A model generated the notes under the pieces. The model was not told the origin of the DNA, searched no databases, and saw nothing but the letters and a program-made list of their open reading frames with translations. This document shows positions 26,345 through 35,008 of a DNA stretch of 64,000 bases, piece after piece. The DNA is from Streptococcus respiraculi (GTDB taxonomy: Bacteria > Bacillota > Bacilli > Lactobacillales > Streptococcaceae): the NCBI RefSeq assembly GCF_003595525.1, contig NZ_CP022680.1, positions 1,638,001 to 1,702,000 on the forward strand, given 5' to 3'. The number at the start of each line of letters is the position of its first letter. Within the stretch, counting starts at the first letter, position 1. The position numbers were made by a program, and so were the translations under genes.

Positions 26345-27270
26345 GATATATGAACTTGAGAAAAAATGGGAGGACATGGTCTCGGATTGGTAAGATCTAC
26401 GATGTTAGAGTTTCCGATCTCAAATACATGATAAAACTCATGGCTAGATATGGCATTAAGGCAGGTAGGAAGAGGCTGGGCAAAAAGTCTTAAAAATAGT
26501 CAATGGCTTAGATTAACGTTGTCAAGAAACGTTGATTCTAAGCCATTTTATATTGTCCAGTTTTTAAGAGAGGTTAAAAATTGAGTTTTCGCCCAGCCTC
26601 ATTATTCTCCAGAACTGAAACAGGAAATAATGTATAAAGTTCTTCTTGAAGGCCAATCTCAACTATCCCTCTCTCTTGCCTATGAGCTCCTTAAATACCA
26701 CGATTGGCGTATGGTTAGTCCTCACCCTAAACTCCCTAAAAAAGCAGACGTCAAAACCATCTTAGCGTCTAAAAATAAAATCTTTATTCGAGAAGAGAGC
26801 AAGTAAGCGCTTCATCGCTGAGAAATCCTACCAAAAGACCTGCTTTAGGTATCAAGATACGACAGGATTTGGTCGTATTACTAAACTGGGTTCTTGTTGC
26901 TCACTAAAGAGTTGCCGTCCTCGCGTAGCTAGTCGAGTATCGCTATTCTTATGGTGCTGTAGATGCTCATACAGAAGACTCGCTTTTCATAATAGCAGGT
27001 AGATGTAATAGCCATTGGATAAATGAGCTATCAACGGCCTATCCAGATGATTACCTTATTTTAGTCATGGATAATAAATATCAGACCTTAGCTATCCCTA
27101 AGAATATAGAATTTACCTCCATTTCACCTTATACTCCTGAAATGAAACCTATTGAGCAAGTATGGGTTGAGATTCGAAAACGTGGGTTTAAAAATAAGGT
27201 ATTTAGAACACTAAACGAGGTCATTGATCAACTTCAAGAGGTGATTCAAACCTTGTTCTTTGCCAACTAA
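26345..27270 (+). pseudogene. Degraded IS3 (OrfA) and IS630 transposase remnants
   Basis: Conceptual translation in broken frames gives GKIYDVRVSDLKYMIKLMAR and YSPELKQEIMYKVLLEGQSQ, typical of an IS3-family OrfA. It passes into ELLKYHDWRMVSPHPKLPKK and then the C-terminal IS630 DDE segment DDYLILVMDN, with ISPYTPEMKPIEQVWVEIRK at 27130-27185. Several stops and shifts interrupt it; only the last 67 codons (27067-27270) form an open frame. The join between IS3 and IS630 parts suggests deletion between two elements. The interval to 27404 holds another GAGGCTGGG motif at 27286 and no gene. Confidence 0.7.
26472..26600. repeat. Small palindromic (MITE-like) element, 129 bp
   Basis: It is bounded by GAGGCTGGGCAAAAAG at 26472 and its near-complement ending GCCCAGCCTC at 26600. 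The inner arms TGGCTTAGA...AACGTT fold into a long hairpin at 26504-26545. It interrupts the IS3 OrfA remnant. GAGGCTGGG-ended repeats are common in streptococci. Confidence 0.65.
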
Positions 27271-27404
27271 ATTTGATTGTACACAGAGGCTGGGTGACCG
27301 CTATTTTTGATTTTGGGTGAGTATTACTAACAGTATACTGGAAAAATGACGATCTCGGTAGATACCTCGTTATGGCGATTACGCTCATTATTTGTGAAAG
27401 ACAG

Positions 27405-27436
27405 AAAAAATCTGGAGACATTCCCTCCAGATTTTT
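27405..27436 (-). terminator. Terminator of nox
   Basis: AAATCTGGAG and CTCCAGATTT form the stem; on the minus strand it ends in TTTTTT directly downstream of the nox stop. Confidence 0.85.
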
Positions 27437-27443
27437 GGATTCC

Positions 27444-28814
27444 TTATTCCGCACCCAAGGCTGCCATTGTGATGTAGTTGTATGGCTTGTTGAAGTGTGG
27501 CAAGAAGAAGATATCAAGAAGCGCTAAGCGTTCGATTGTTACTTTTTCTTGGATAGCTAATGAGAACATGTGGATACCCATTGACATGTCTTCTTTCGAA
27601 GCCATTTGCGCTCCAAGAACAACACGTGTATCCTTATCATAAACGATTTTAAGGGTTACTGGGAAGTTATCATGTTCGATAAATTCTGGTTTTTGGTTAT
27701 CTGTAAATTCAGTAACAGCTGGATTGTAACCAAAGCGTTGCGCTTTTTCAAATGTCAAACCAGTTGAAACCATCTTAAGATCATAGATTGCAATACCATT
27801 TGAACCTTGAACACCGATTGATTCAAGTTCAGTTCCACATGCATTGTGAGCTGCTACGATACCTGAGCGAACAGCGTTTGTTGCAAGAGCAATGTAGTTT
27901 GTATCACCGATTGAGTTGTCATAGACAGTTGCACAGTCACCGATTGCATAGACATCTTTCAAGCTAGTTTCTTGTTTTTTGTTTACAAGGAAGGCACCAT
28001 TGCGGAAGAGTTCAATCTTACCATCGCCAAGACCAGTATTTGGACGGAAACCAACAGCCAAGATGACCATATCTACATCAAATGTTTCTTTGTCTGTTAC
28101 GATACGTTCTACTTTGCCGTCACCTTCAATTGCTTGTACAGTTTGACCAAATGCCAATTGGATACCGTGGTCTTCAAGGTTCTTGCTCATCATATCTGTC
28201 AAATCACGGTCGTAGTAACCTGCCAAGCAAGTGTCCACAACATCGATCAAGATGACTTCTTTCCCTTTGCGTTCAAAAGCTTCTGCAAGTTCAACACCGA
28301 TATAACCTGCACCAACAACTGCTACACGCTTAATTTCTTCATCTTTCAATTTCTCAATTACATCTGCTGAGTTTTGGTACAACTTAACAAATTGAAGATT
28401 TTTAAGAGTCGCTTCAAATTCACGTGAACCTTCTTTGATTTCAGCACCTTTGATTGGTGGCAAGATTGGTTGTGAACCAGTTGCAAAAATCAATTTGTCG
28501 TAGCTTTCAACATGTTTGCTACCATCTTCTAAAAGAACATGTACTTCTTTTTTGTCATAGTCTACAGACTCAACTGGTGAGTTCATGTATACTTTTGCGC
28601 CAAGGCTTTCCAATTGCTCTTTGTCAGAATAGAACAAGCCTTCTGGGCCAGAGATTTGCTCACCAATCCATAGCGCCATTCCGCAACCGAGGAAAGAAAT
28701 ATTTGAGTTTTGGTCAAATACAACAATCTCGTTATCCGCACCATAGTTTGTTAACATAGTTTTGATACAAGCTGTACCAGCGTGGTTTGCACCAACAACA
28801 ACGATTTTAGACAT
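27444..28814 (-). CDS. nox: NADH oxidase, water-forming
   Basis: The 456-residue flavoprotein has the FAD-binding start [15 protein letters not shown] (His11), the single redox cysteine C44 in FLGCGMALW, a central NAD-binding [20 protein letters not shown], and [12 protein letters not shown]. These are diagnostic of the Nox/CoA-disulfide reductase family with a cysteine-sulfenic acid that reduces O2 by four electrons to water while regenerating NAD+. In streptococci it supports aerobic fermentation balance and lowers oxygen stress. It is monocistronic with its own promoter and terminator. Confidence 0.95.
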   Translation of the reverse strand: MSKIVVVGANHAGTACIKTMLTNYGADNEIVVFDQNSNISFLGCGMALWIGEQISGPEGLFYSDKEQLESLGAKVYMNSPVESVDYDKKEVHVLLEDGSKHVESYDKLIFATGSQPILPPIKGAEIKEGSREFEATLKNLQFVKLYQNSADVIEKLKDEEIKRVAVVGAGYIGVELAEAFERKGKEVILIDVVDTCLAGYYDRDLTDMMSKNLEDHGIQLAFGQTVQAIEGDGKVERIVTDKETFDVDMVILAVGFRPNTGLGDGKIELFRNGAFLVNKKQETSLKDVYAIGDCATVYDNSIGDTNYIALATNAVRSGIVAAHNACGTELESIGVQGSNGIAIYDLKMVSTGLTFEKAQRFGYNPAVTEFTDNQKPEFIEHDNFPVTLKIVYDKDTRVVLGAQMASKEDMSMGIHMFSLAIQEKVTIERLALLDIFFLPHFNKPYNYITMAALGAE

Positions 28815-28858
28815 AAGTAAATCTCACTTTCCTAAAAAATATTTTTTTACAAGTTACA

Positions 28859-28887
28859 TTATACTATATCTTTGGTACCGATTACAA
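28859..28887 (-). promoter_or_regulatory. Promoter of nox
   Basis: TTGTAA (28882-28887) and TATAAT (28859-28864) on the minus strand are separated by 17 bases, 45 bases before the start codon. Confidence 0.65.
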
Positions 28888-28935
28888 TAATTATGCTCAG
28901 AAATTCACAACATTTTTTTAATAGGCTATCTCCAT

Positions 28936-28958
28936 AAAAAATACCCCTTGCGGGGTAT
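28936..28958 (-). terminator. Terminator of the CsbD-like gene
   Basis: ATACCCC/GGGGTAT with a 4-base loop, followed by TTTTT on the minus strand, 20 bp after the stop. Confidence 0.85.
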
Positions 28959-28978
28959 TAGGTGATCATCATAATTGA

Positions 28979-29215
28979 TTATTTACCAAAAACATTTTTA
29001 AGACCTTCTACAGCGCCTTCTACTGCACCTTTTGCATCATCTGCAAGATCTTTGGCTTTATCTGTTGCTTCATCGGCTAATTCTTTTGCTTTACCAGCAG
29101 TTTTTTCAATAAGGCCTTCAACTTCTGTTTTCTTATCACCAACGACTTTTCCAGCTGCTTCTTTCAAACCACCTGTTACTTGGTCCAATTTTGCTGACAA
29201 TTTTTCTTCTGACAT
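28979..29215 (-). CDS. CsbD-like small stress protein
   Basis: The 78-residue, charged, Cys-free protein starts [20 protein letters not shown] and continues with Lys/Ala/Asp-rich heptad-like sequence ([20 protein letters not shown]). This fits the CsbD family, small hydrophilic helical proteins induced by general stress in Firmicutes. Biochemical role is unknown. It is a single-gene unit with GGAGG upstream and its own terminator. Confidence 0.85.
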   Translation of the reverse strand: MSEEKLSAKLDQVTGGLKEAAGKVVGDKKTEVEGLIEKTAGKAKELADEATDKAKDLADDAKGAVEGAVEGLKNVFGK

Positions 29216-29332
29216 ATGGCTGTCCTCCTTTTATTTTATAGTTATTATAATAACATAATATCGGAATCGCTTCAACTATTCTGCTCACTATGCCCTATTT
29301 TTAAACAGTTTCCCATGAAATGTCCAAAAAAT

Positions 29333-31027
29333 TTACTTTTTAGGAAAGAATAACGAGATAGCTGTGTGAGAATCCTTACGAGAATCAATCTCCATACGAT
29401 AATCCTTACCAAACTGTAGTCGCAAGCGTTGGTCCACATTTTTTAAGCCGACACCGCCGAGTTTTACAAGAAGATTTTCAGTCGTATCATGCGCAATAAA
29501 GCCACGACCATTATCATAGATAGACACGACAAGAAAATCTCCTCTTTCTTCAACGAGCACACGCACCAAGCCCTGTCCCTTGACTTCTTTAATCCCATGG
29601 TAAATCGCATTTTCCACCAAGGGCTGCAAAACCAGCTTAGGCAGTTGAAAATCATCAAATCGTGCGTCTTCTTTGATTTCATAGGTCAACTTGTCCCCGT
29701 AGCGCTGTTTTTGGATAAAAAGATACTGACGCACATGGTCAATCTCATCTTTTAACGCAATCTGCTCATTCCCCTGATTCAGCGCCAAACGGAAATACTT
29801 GGCTAGCGATTTGGTCACCTCAACTACTTTCTCACTATTATTAAACTCCGCCATCCAAACAATTGTGTCTAAGGTATTGTACAGGAAATGAGGATTGATT
29901 TGACTGGAGAGAGCTTGTAGCTCGTATTTGCGGACATTTTGCTCTTCTTCTTTGACTGCAAGCATCAATTTGTCAATCTGATTCAACATACGATTAAATT
30001 GACGAGCTAAATCAACCAATTCAGGTGCCCCCTGCTCATTAGCACGTAAACTGGCATTTCCATTTCCAATGGCCAAAATCGTTTCCTGTAAATCCCGCAA
30101 AGGTTTGATCCAGTGGCGCAAGATAAACCAAATCCCCAAGAGACAAATAGCAAGTGCCAAGAAACCTGTCCCTACAAAGGATAGCAGAATCTGCCTTTGC
30201 AAGTCGTGAAGAGTTTCCAGAGAAGCCACTCCAATCATCACCCAATCACTCTGAGGAATCTTGTACTGGTAGACATAGGAGGCTCCTTGATTGACATAGC
30301 CGTTTTTCGCTAAGATGTAAGGCTCCAAGGCTTTCATCTCCTCACTAGATGAATAGACACTCTTTTTGGGATGATAGACAAATTCATGATTGCTATTGAT
30401 AATAAAGGTAAAGCCGTCTTCTCCCAGCTGCAAGCTATCCAAATAGTGCGACAGGGTATCATAAGCAATATCCAAGCGAACAACAGCGAGATTCTCGCCT
30501 TTTTCATCCACCACTTCTTGGGTAATAGAAACTACCCACTTGTCGCTTGATTCTGATAAGTTTTGCCGGGCTGGTGTCAGGACAGGCATAGCATGCTCAT
30601 GGATAGCTGCTTGATACCAAGCCTCTTTCATCATATCGCTAGATGTTTTCATGCTGACCGCCTCATCTGTTGCTACCAAGTGACCTGATTTTGTCACAAG
30701 AACAGCTGAGACCAAGTCGCGGTCGGTTGATAAAATCGTATCAAATAGTTTGCGAAGATTGCCCTCGTTTTGAGCGCTAGAATCTTCTGCGTAAGTCTTT
30801 ACCAAGTCATTCGTAGCAAGACTACTGGTCGTTTCCTTTAACTTTTCCAAATAAGACTGGACGAATTGACCACTTTGAGAAATGGTATGTTGCGTACTTT
30901 GCTCAGTTGTTTCACGAATCACATCCGAACTCGTATGATAATAAACTGCACCAACAATACCCAGAAGCAATAACATGGTAACAGCCACATAAACAACTAA
31001 CTGAACAAAAAGAGAAAACCGCTTCAT
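29333..31027 (-). CDS. YesM-type sensor histidine kinase (TCS09/ZmpS-like)
   Basis: The 564-residue kinase has two membrane segments (about residues 8-29 and 280-300) bracketing an extracellular Cache-like domain. Then come HAMP, the His_kinase domain with the phospho-acceptor in INPHFLYNTLDTIVWM and an ATPase domain with LVENAIYHGIKE and YDNGRGF. It overlaps the response regulator stop by 4 bases. Location next to msrAB, a surface thioredoxin and ccdA is the same as pneumococcal TCS09 (hk09/zmpS), which controls carbohydrate use and surface proteins. The signal is unknown. Confidence 0.9.
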   Translation of the reverse strand: MKRFSLFVQLVVYVAVTMLLLLGIVGAVYYHTSSDVIRETTEQSTQHTISQSGQFVQSYLEKLKETTSSLATNDLVKTYAEDSSAQNEGNLRKLFDTILSTDRDLVSAVLVTKSGHLVATDEAVSMKTSSDMMKEAWYQAAIHEHAMPVLTPARQNLSESSDKWVVSITQEVVDEKGENLAVVRLDIAYDTLSHYLDSLQLGEDGFTFIINSNHEFVYHPKKSVYSSSEEMKALEPYILAKNGYVNQGASYVYQYKIPQSDWVMIGVASLETLHDLQRQILLSFVGTGFLALAICLLGIWFILRHWIKPLRDLQETILAIGNGNASLRANEQGAPELVDLARQFNRMLNQIDKLMLAVKEEEQNVRKYELQALSSQINPHFLYNTLDTIVWMAEFNNSEKVVEVTKSLAKYFRLALNQGNEQIALKDEIDHVRQYLFIQKQRYGDKLTYEIKEDARFDDFQLPKLVLQPLVENAIYHGIKEVKGQGLVRVLVEERGDFLVVSIYDNGRGFIAHDTTENLLVKLGGVGLKNVDQRLRLQFGKDYRMEIDSRKDSHTAISLFFPKK

Positions 31028-31758
31028 CTCTGCTCTCCTTTTTTAAATTGGCGGGGGGTGACACCAACAACCTGTTTGAAACGCTGAGAAAAATAGTTCA
31101 TATCTTCAAAACCGACCTGCTCTGCTATTTCATAGATTTTTAAATCGGTTGTTAACAGTAACAATTTGGCTCTTTTCATCCGCTCTTGAATGAGATAATC
31201 TTGAAAGGGCAGTCCTAATTCTTTTTTAAAAATAACACTGAGGTGTGAGGGACTAAATCCGAGATTCTGAGCCAGAGATTTGAGGGATAAATCTTGGTCT
31301 GCCAAGCGTTCTTGGATGAGTTGTGCGAAACTGGATTCTTCACTTTGCTGAACTAAATCACGAATCTGCTGCCTTTTGTCTTCCCTATCTAGTTTCTCCT
31401 TAACCTTGAGTAACATCTCCTCCACATCTGCTTTGGAAAAAGGTTTGAGAAGATAGTCATCTGCTCCTAACTTAACAGCGGACAGCGCATAGTCAAAATC
31501 ATCATAACCAGTCAGAAAGACAATATGCGTCTCTGGATAATGCTCTTTGACCAGTTGCGCCAATCGGATACCGTTCATGTGCGGCATGTTGATATCGGTA
31601 AGAAGGATGTCTGCCTGCTCTTTCTGAAATAACTCCCAAGCCGCTAGGCCATTTTCAGCTTCTGCCACAACTACCATGCCCAGTTTGTCAAAATCAATCA
31701 AAGACGAAATCCCCTGCCGGACAAGGTATTCATCTTCTACAATCATCATTTTATACAT
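31024..31758 (-). CDS. YesN-type response regulator, AraC-family output (TCS09/ZmpR-like)
   Basis: The 244-residue protein has a receiver domain (MIVEDEYLVRQG, phospho-acceptor in ILLTDINMPHMNGIRLA, K in DDYLLKPFSK). An AraC-type double helix-turn-helix follows at about 145-240 (LGFSPSHLSVIFKKELG, VGFEDMNYFSQRFKQVVG). It forms a two-gene operon with the kinase, overlapping it by 4 bases. Target promoters cannot be identified here; the adjacent methionine-repair operon is one candidate. Confidence 0.92.
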   Translation of the reverse strand: MYKMMIVEDEYLVRQGISSLIDFDKLGMVVVAEAENGLAAWELFQKEQADILLTDINMPHMNGIRLAQLVKEHYPETHIVFLTGYDDFDYALSAVKLGADDYLLKPFSKADVEEMLLKVKEKLDREDKRQQIRDLVQQSEESSFAQLIQERLADQDLSLKSLAQNLGFSPSHLSVIFKKELGLPFQDYLIQERMKRAKLLLLTTDLKIYEIAEQVGFEDMNYFSQRFKQVVGVTPRQFKKGEQR

Positions 31759-31834
31759 AACTTTCTCCTGTTGTCTCTAGTATAGCAGAAAACCGACCAT
31801 CTTCCTATACAGTCTTGTCTATTTTCATATAAAT

Positions 31835-31854
31835 AAGGCGAGTTTCCCCGCCTT
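31835..31854 (-). terminator. Terminator-like hairpin after msrAB
   Basis: AAGGCG/CGCCTT with 8-base loop, followed on the minus strand by ATTTAT. It is about 100 bp after the msrAB stop and separates that operon from the two-component genes. Confidence 0.55.
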
Positions 31855-31954
31855 ACCTTCATATAATCAATTGAAACTGACAATTGTTACGTTGCTAAAA
31901 TTGCAAGCATAATCGGAGTTAGGAAAGATGATGCCTCAGTTTCAAATGAGTATA

Positions 31955-33073
31955 TTACACATAGTTTAAGAGGTAGCCATAGCCTTGACTTTCCATTTCT
32001 GCTTTTGGAATAAACTTGATTGAAAGGCTATTGATACAGTAGCGCAGACCACCTTTATCTTTCGGGCCGTCTGTAAAGACATGACCCAAATGAGAGTCGC
32101 CAACTCGGCTTCTTACCTCAGTCCGCACCATGTTGAAACTGGTATCATCTTTATACGTTGCTACGTCTGGACTGATTGGTTTTGAGAAACTTGGCCAGCC
32201 ACATCCTGAATCATACTTGTCTTTTGAAGAAAAGAGAGGCTCGCCTGTTACAATATCCACGTAGATTCCATCTTCAAATTGATCCCAATAACGGTTTGAG
32301 AAGGCACGTTCTGTGTCATTCTTTTGCGTTACAGCGTACTCTTCTGCCGTGAGCATCTTCTTGATTTCTTCATCACTTGGTTTGTGGTACAAATTTTCAT
32401 CAATGACAGGATAGCTAGCTTGGTTGACGTTAATATGACAGTATCCATTTGGATTTTTCTTGAGGTAATCTTGGTGATATTCTTCTGCTTCTACAAAGTT
32501 TTCCAAAGCACCTTTTTCAACGGCAAGTGGTTTATCAAATTTCTTAGCTTGTTCATTAAAAACTTCTTCAATGACAGCTGAATCGTCCTTATCCGTGTAA
32601 TAAACACCTGTTCGATACTGGGTTCCACGGTCATTTCCTTGTTTGTTGACACTGGTTGGGTCAATGATACGGAAATAGTGGAGCAAGATTTCACGGAGGG
32701 ATACTTGATTCTTATCGTAGGTCACTTTAACTGTTTCAGCATGACCTGTCTGGCTAATCAATTCATACTTGGTGGTGCTTCCTTTACCGTTAGCATAACC
32801 AGATACAGCATCTGTCACTCCCGGAACACGTGAGAAGTATTCTTCTACACCCCAGAAACAACCGCCTGCAAGATAAATTTCTCTAAGATCTTCTTTCATA
32901 TTGTCTTTTTTATCCTTTCTTGTGACTTCGTTGGTCTGGCTCATGGCTGCATCTTTAATTTGCGAAGTAGATGATGTGGAAGATCCAGTCAACAAACGAC
33001 TTCCCAATACAAAGGCTACAACCACAATCAACACACTGCCAAGGATGAGGAATAATTTGGACTTATCTTCCAT
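31955..33073 (-). CDS. msrAB: Membrane-anchored methionine sulfoxide reductase MsrA/MsrB fusion
   Basis: The 372-residue protein has an N-terminal membrane anchor ([18 protein letters not shown]), so both domains face outside. MsrA follows (about 65-225) with its catalytic cysteine in [17 protein letters not shown], then MsrB (about 235-365) with SGCGWPSF and the catalytic cysteine in [14 protein letters not shown]. It reduces both S- and R-methionine sulfoxide in surface proteins. Electrons should come from the thioredoxin-like lipoprotein encoded 10 bp upstream, which is recharged through CcdA. The arrangement equals the pneumococcal MsrAB1/Etrx1/CcdA1 system. Confidence 0.95.
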   Translation of the reverse strand: MEDKSKLFLILGSVLIVVVAFVLGSRLLTGSSTSSTSQIKDAAMSQTNEVTRKDKKDNMKEDLREIYLAGGCFWGVEEYFSRVPGVTDAVSGYANGKGSTTKYELISQTGHAETVKVTYDKNQVSLREILLHYFRIIDPTSVNKQGNDRGTQYRTGVYYTDKDDSAVIEEVFNEQAKKFDKPLAVEKGALENFVEAEEYHQDYLKKNPNGYCHINVNQASYPVIDENLYHKPSDEEIKKMLTAEEYAVTQKNDTERAFSNRYWDQFEDGIYVDIVTGEPLFSSKDKYDSGCGWPSFSKPISPDVATYKDDTSFNMVRTEVRSRVGDSHLGHVFTDGPKDKGGLRYCINSLSIKFIPKAEMESQGYGYLLNYV

Positions 33074-33083
33074 ATCCTACCTC

Positions 33084-33743
33084 CTACTTGATTTCTTTGA
33101 GCTTGTCTTCGATACCAGCTTTATCCATAAATCCTGGATGGACTTCTACCAAAACGCCATCACTACCGATAAAGGCTGAGGTTGGGTAAGCACGGACACC
33201 GTATTCTTGCAATAATTTTCCGCTTGGGTCAAGAAGGACTGGCATGTGTTTGTAGTCAAGTCCATCATACCATTTTTTGAAATCTTCTGCAGACTTTTCA
33301 CCCATGTGATTAGGAGAAACAACTGTTAAGATGACATAATCCTTACCTTCTTCCTGACTCGCAAGTTCTTCTGTGTCATGCAAGGTTGAAAGACAGATTG
33401 AACACCATGATGCCCAGAATTTCAGATAAACTTTTTTGCCCTTGAAATCAGATAGCTTATAGGTCTTTCCATCTACACCTTCTAAACTAAAATCAGGTGC
33501 TGGTTTCCCATCATTCATCGCTTTTGGTTCTCCTTCTTTCATATCGTCTTTCTTCATGTCCTTGTTGTCATCAGACATCTTGTCATCTTTCATATCTTTC
33601 TTTTCATCGGACATCTTATCTTCTTTTTTCATCATAGCACTATCATCTGTTTTTTTCATATCATCCATCTTCTGGTTGGTTGAGCAGGCAGTTAAAACAC
33701 CTAAACAAATGAGGCTAGTGAGTAGCAGGTTGCGTTTTTTCAT
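33084..33743 (-). CDS. Thioredoxin-like (TlpA-type) lipoprotein, Etrx-like, with Met-rich linker
   Basis: The 219-residue lipoprotein has a signal peptide ending in the lipobox LTAC (Cys20). A charged Met-rich linker (about residues 24-78, with motifs MKKEDKMSDEKKDMKDDKMS) separates it from the TlpA/AhpC-TSA domain (PAPDFSLEGVDGKTYKLSDF) with redox motif WASWCSICLSTL. It should pass electrons from CcdA to MsrAB at the cell surface. The linker is a paralogue of the whole mature sequence of the neighbouring lipoprotein, so the two genes share a duplicated 5' part. It starts 11 bp from the lipoprotein stop. Confidence 0.92.
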   Translation of the reverse strand: MKKRNLLLTSLICLGVLTACSTNQKMDDMKKTDDSAMMKKEDKMSDEKKDMKDDKMSDDNKDMKKDDMKEGEPKAMNDGKPAPDFSLEGVDGKTYKLSDFKGKKVYLKFWASWCSICLSTLHDTEELASQEEGKDYVILTVVSPNHMGEKSAEDFKKWYDGLDYKHMPVLLDPSGKLLQEYGVRAYPTSAFIGSDGVLVEVHPGFMDKAGIEDKLKEIK

Positions 33744-33754
33744 ACTGTCCTCCC

Positions 33755-34132
33755 TTATTTATCCTTGTCGTCCATTTTTTCGTCTTTCATATCCTCTTTG
33801 TCAGACATCTTATCATCTTTCATGTCTTTTTTCTCGTCAGACATGTTATCTTTCATTTCGTCTTTTTTCATGTCATCTTTATCAGACATTTTTTCATCCT
33901 TCATGTCTTTTTTCTCGTCAGACATGTTATCTTTCATTTCGTCTTTTTTCATGTTGTCTTTGTCAGACATTTTTTCATCCTTCATGTCTTTCTTTTCATC
34001 AGACATCTTGTCTTCTTTTTTCATCATCGAGCTGTCATCTGTTTTTTTCATATCGTCTGTCTTTTGAGTAGAGCAAGCAGTTAACAATCCAACTGACAAG
34101 AGGCTAGCGAGTAATAATGTTTTTGTTTTCAT
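33755..34132 (-). CDS. Methionine-rich repeat lipoprotein, putative surface oxidant sink
   Basis: The product is 125 residues. A signal peptide with lipobox LLTAC (Cys20) is followed by a mature chain made almost only of Asp, Glu, Lys, Met, Ser and Asn; I count 18 Met in about 106 mature residues. A 27-residue unit beginning DNMSDEKKDMKDEKMSDKD repeats in tandem. There is no folded domain. It lies in an operon with ccdA, a thioredoxin-like lipoprotein and msrAB. I infer that its methionines are oxidised in place of other surface proteins and are recycled by MsrAB, analogous to methionine-rich MrpX peptides beside MsrP-type systems. Metal (copper) binding by Met is an alternative. Confidence 0.85.
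   Translation of the reverse strand: MKTKTLLLASLLSVGLLTACSTQKTDDMKKTDDSSMMKKEDKMSDEKKDMKDEKMSDKDNMKKDEMKDNMSDEKKDMKDEKMSDKDDMKKDEMKDNMSDEKKDMKDDKMSDKEDMKDEKMDDKDK
33841..34002. repeat. Two tandem 81-bp repeats in the Met-rich lipoprotein gene
   Basis: Units at 33841-33921 and 33922-34002 are nearly identical and in frame (27 codons each), with partial units on both sides. Recombination or slippage would change the protein length without breaking the frame. Confidence 0.8.
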
Positions 34133-34167
34133 GAGATTTCTCCTTTTGTAATGAATGATTTTTTTGT

Positions 34168-34875
34168 TTATCCAAATAGTTGTGTAAAAATGTTTAAATT
34201 GCCTAACATGAGCAAGATTCCCATTAAGATAATGATGGCTCCACCAATTTTCTTCAAGGTCCCCATGTAAGGTTTGAGTTTACTGAAGTAGCGTAAGACA
34301 AATGATGAAGCCAAGGCTACTAATAAGAATGGAAGGGCAAGACCTAATGTGTAGAGCAACATCAAGATTGCTCCCTGCCAAGCACCATCTCCTCCAGATG
34401 CTGCAATGGCAAGCACTGAACTGAGGACCGGTCCGACACATGGCGTCCATCCAAAGCTAAAGGTCAAACCGAGCAAGAAAGCATTGTAGAAATCGTTGCG
34501 TTTTTTATTCTGCTTGAATTGTACACTTTTTTGTTTTTGCAAATGGGCGATATTGATAATCCCCATTTGGTGAATCCCAAGGACAATGACGATTGCTCCA
34601 AGAACATACCGGAACCAGTCAGTATAAAGAAGATTTCCAAGGAAGCCTGCTCCGTAGCCTAAGGTGACAAAGACCATGGATAGTCCTGCGATGAAAAAGA
34701 GAGTCTTGACAATACCATACCAGGCAATCTCAAATCCTAAAATTCTCACGGTTCGCGGTTCATCTGAGTCGAGTAAGACACCAACGTAAACTGGCAAGAG
34801 TGGCAAGATGCAGGGTGAAAAGAAGGATAAGATTCCTGCTAAAAACACCGATAGTAAAAATACAAGTGAGGTCAT
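34168..34875 (-). CDS. ccdA: CcdA-type thiol-disulfide membrane transporter
   Basis: The start is set at the ATG at 34875 (AAGGAG upstream), not the TTG further 5', giving 235 residues. Six membrane segments and the paired cysteines in FFSPCILPLLPVYVG (first) and FGWTPCVGPVLSSV (second) identify the CcdA/DsbD-beta family. It carries electrons from cytosolic thioredoxin to the surface thioredoxin-like lipoprotein. It is the first gene of the four-gene msrAB operon. Confidence 0.93.
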   Translation of the reverse strand: MTSLVFLLSVFLAGILSFFSPCILPLLPVYVGVLLDSDEPRTVRILGFEIAWYGIVKTLFFIAGLSMVFVTLGYGAGFLGNLLYTDWFRYVLGAIVIVLGIHQMGIINIAHLQKQKSVQFKQNKKRNDFYNAFLLGLTFSFGWTPCVGPVLSSVLAIAASGGDGAWQGAILMLLYTLGLALPFLLVALASSFVLRYFSKLKPYMGTLKKIGGAIIILMGILLMLGNLNIFTQLFG

Positions 34876-35008
34876 TTCGTTACTCCTTATCAATTTGTAA
34901 GTCTAGTATAGTCCTATTCCACCCCAAAAACTAGAGAATTTGATGCGGAAAAACTTGAATTTGATAAGATACGAAAAAAATCTACCACTTTCGTGATAGA
35001 TGACGCAA

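Noticed and set aside
28815..28920. Rex operator upstream of nox
   Set aside because: One half-site like TTGTGAATTT is present but the second half of the palindrome is missing.
33841..34002. Tandem repeats considered as a CRISPR array
   Set aside because: Units are 81 bp, directly adjacent without spacers and coding in frame. No cas genes or other array is present in the window.
33765..34067. Plus-strand frame of 100 codons rich in Ser and Phe opposite the Met-rich lipoprotein
   Set aside because: It is the complement of a low-complexity repeat; there is no ribosome-binding site and the minus-strand gene has a signal peptide and operon context.
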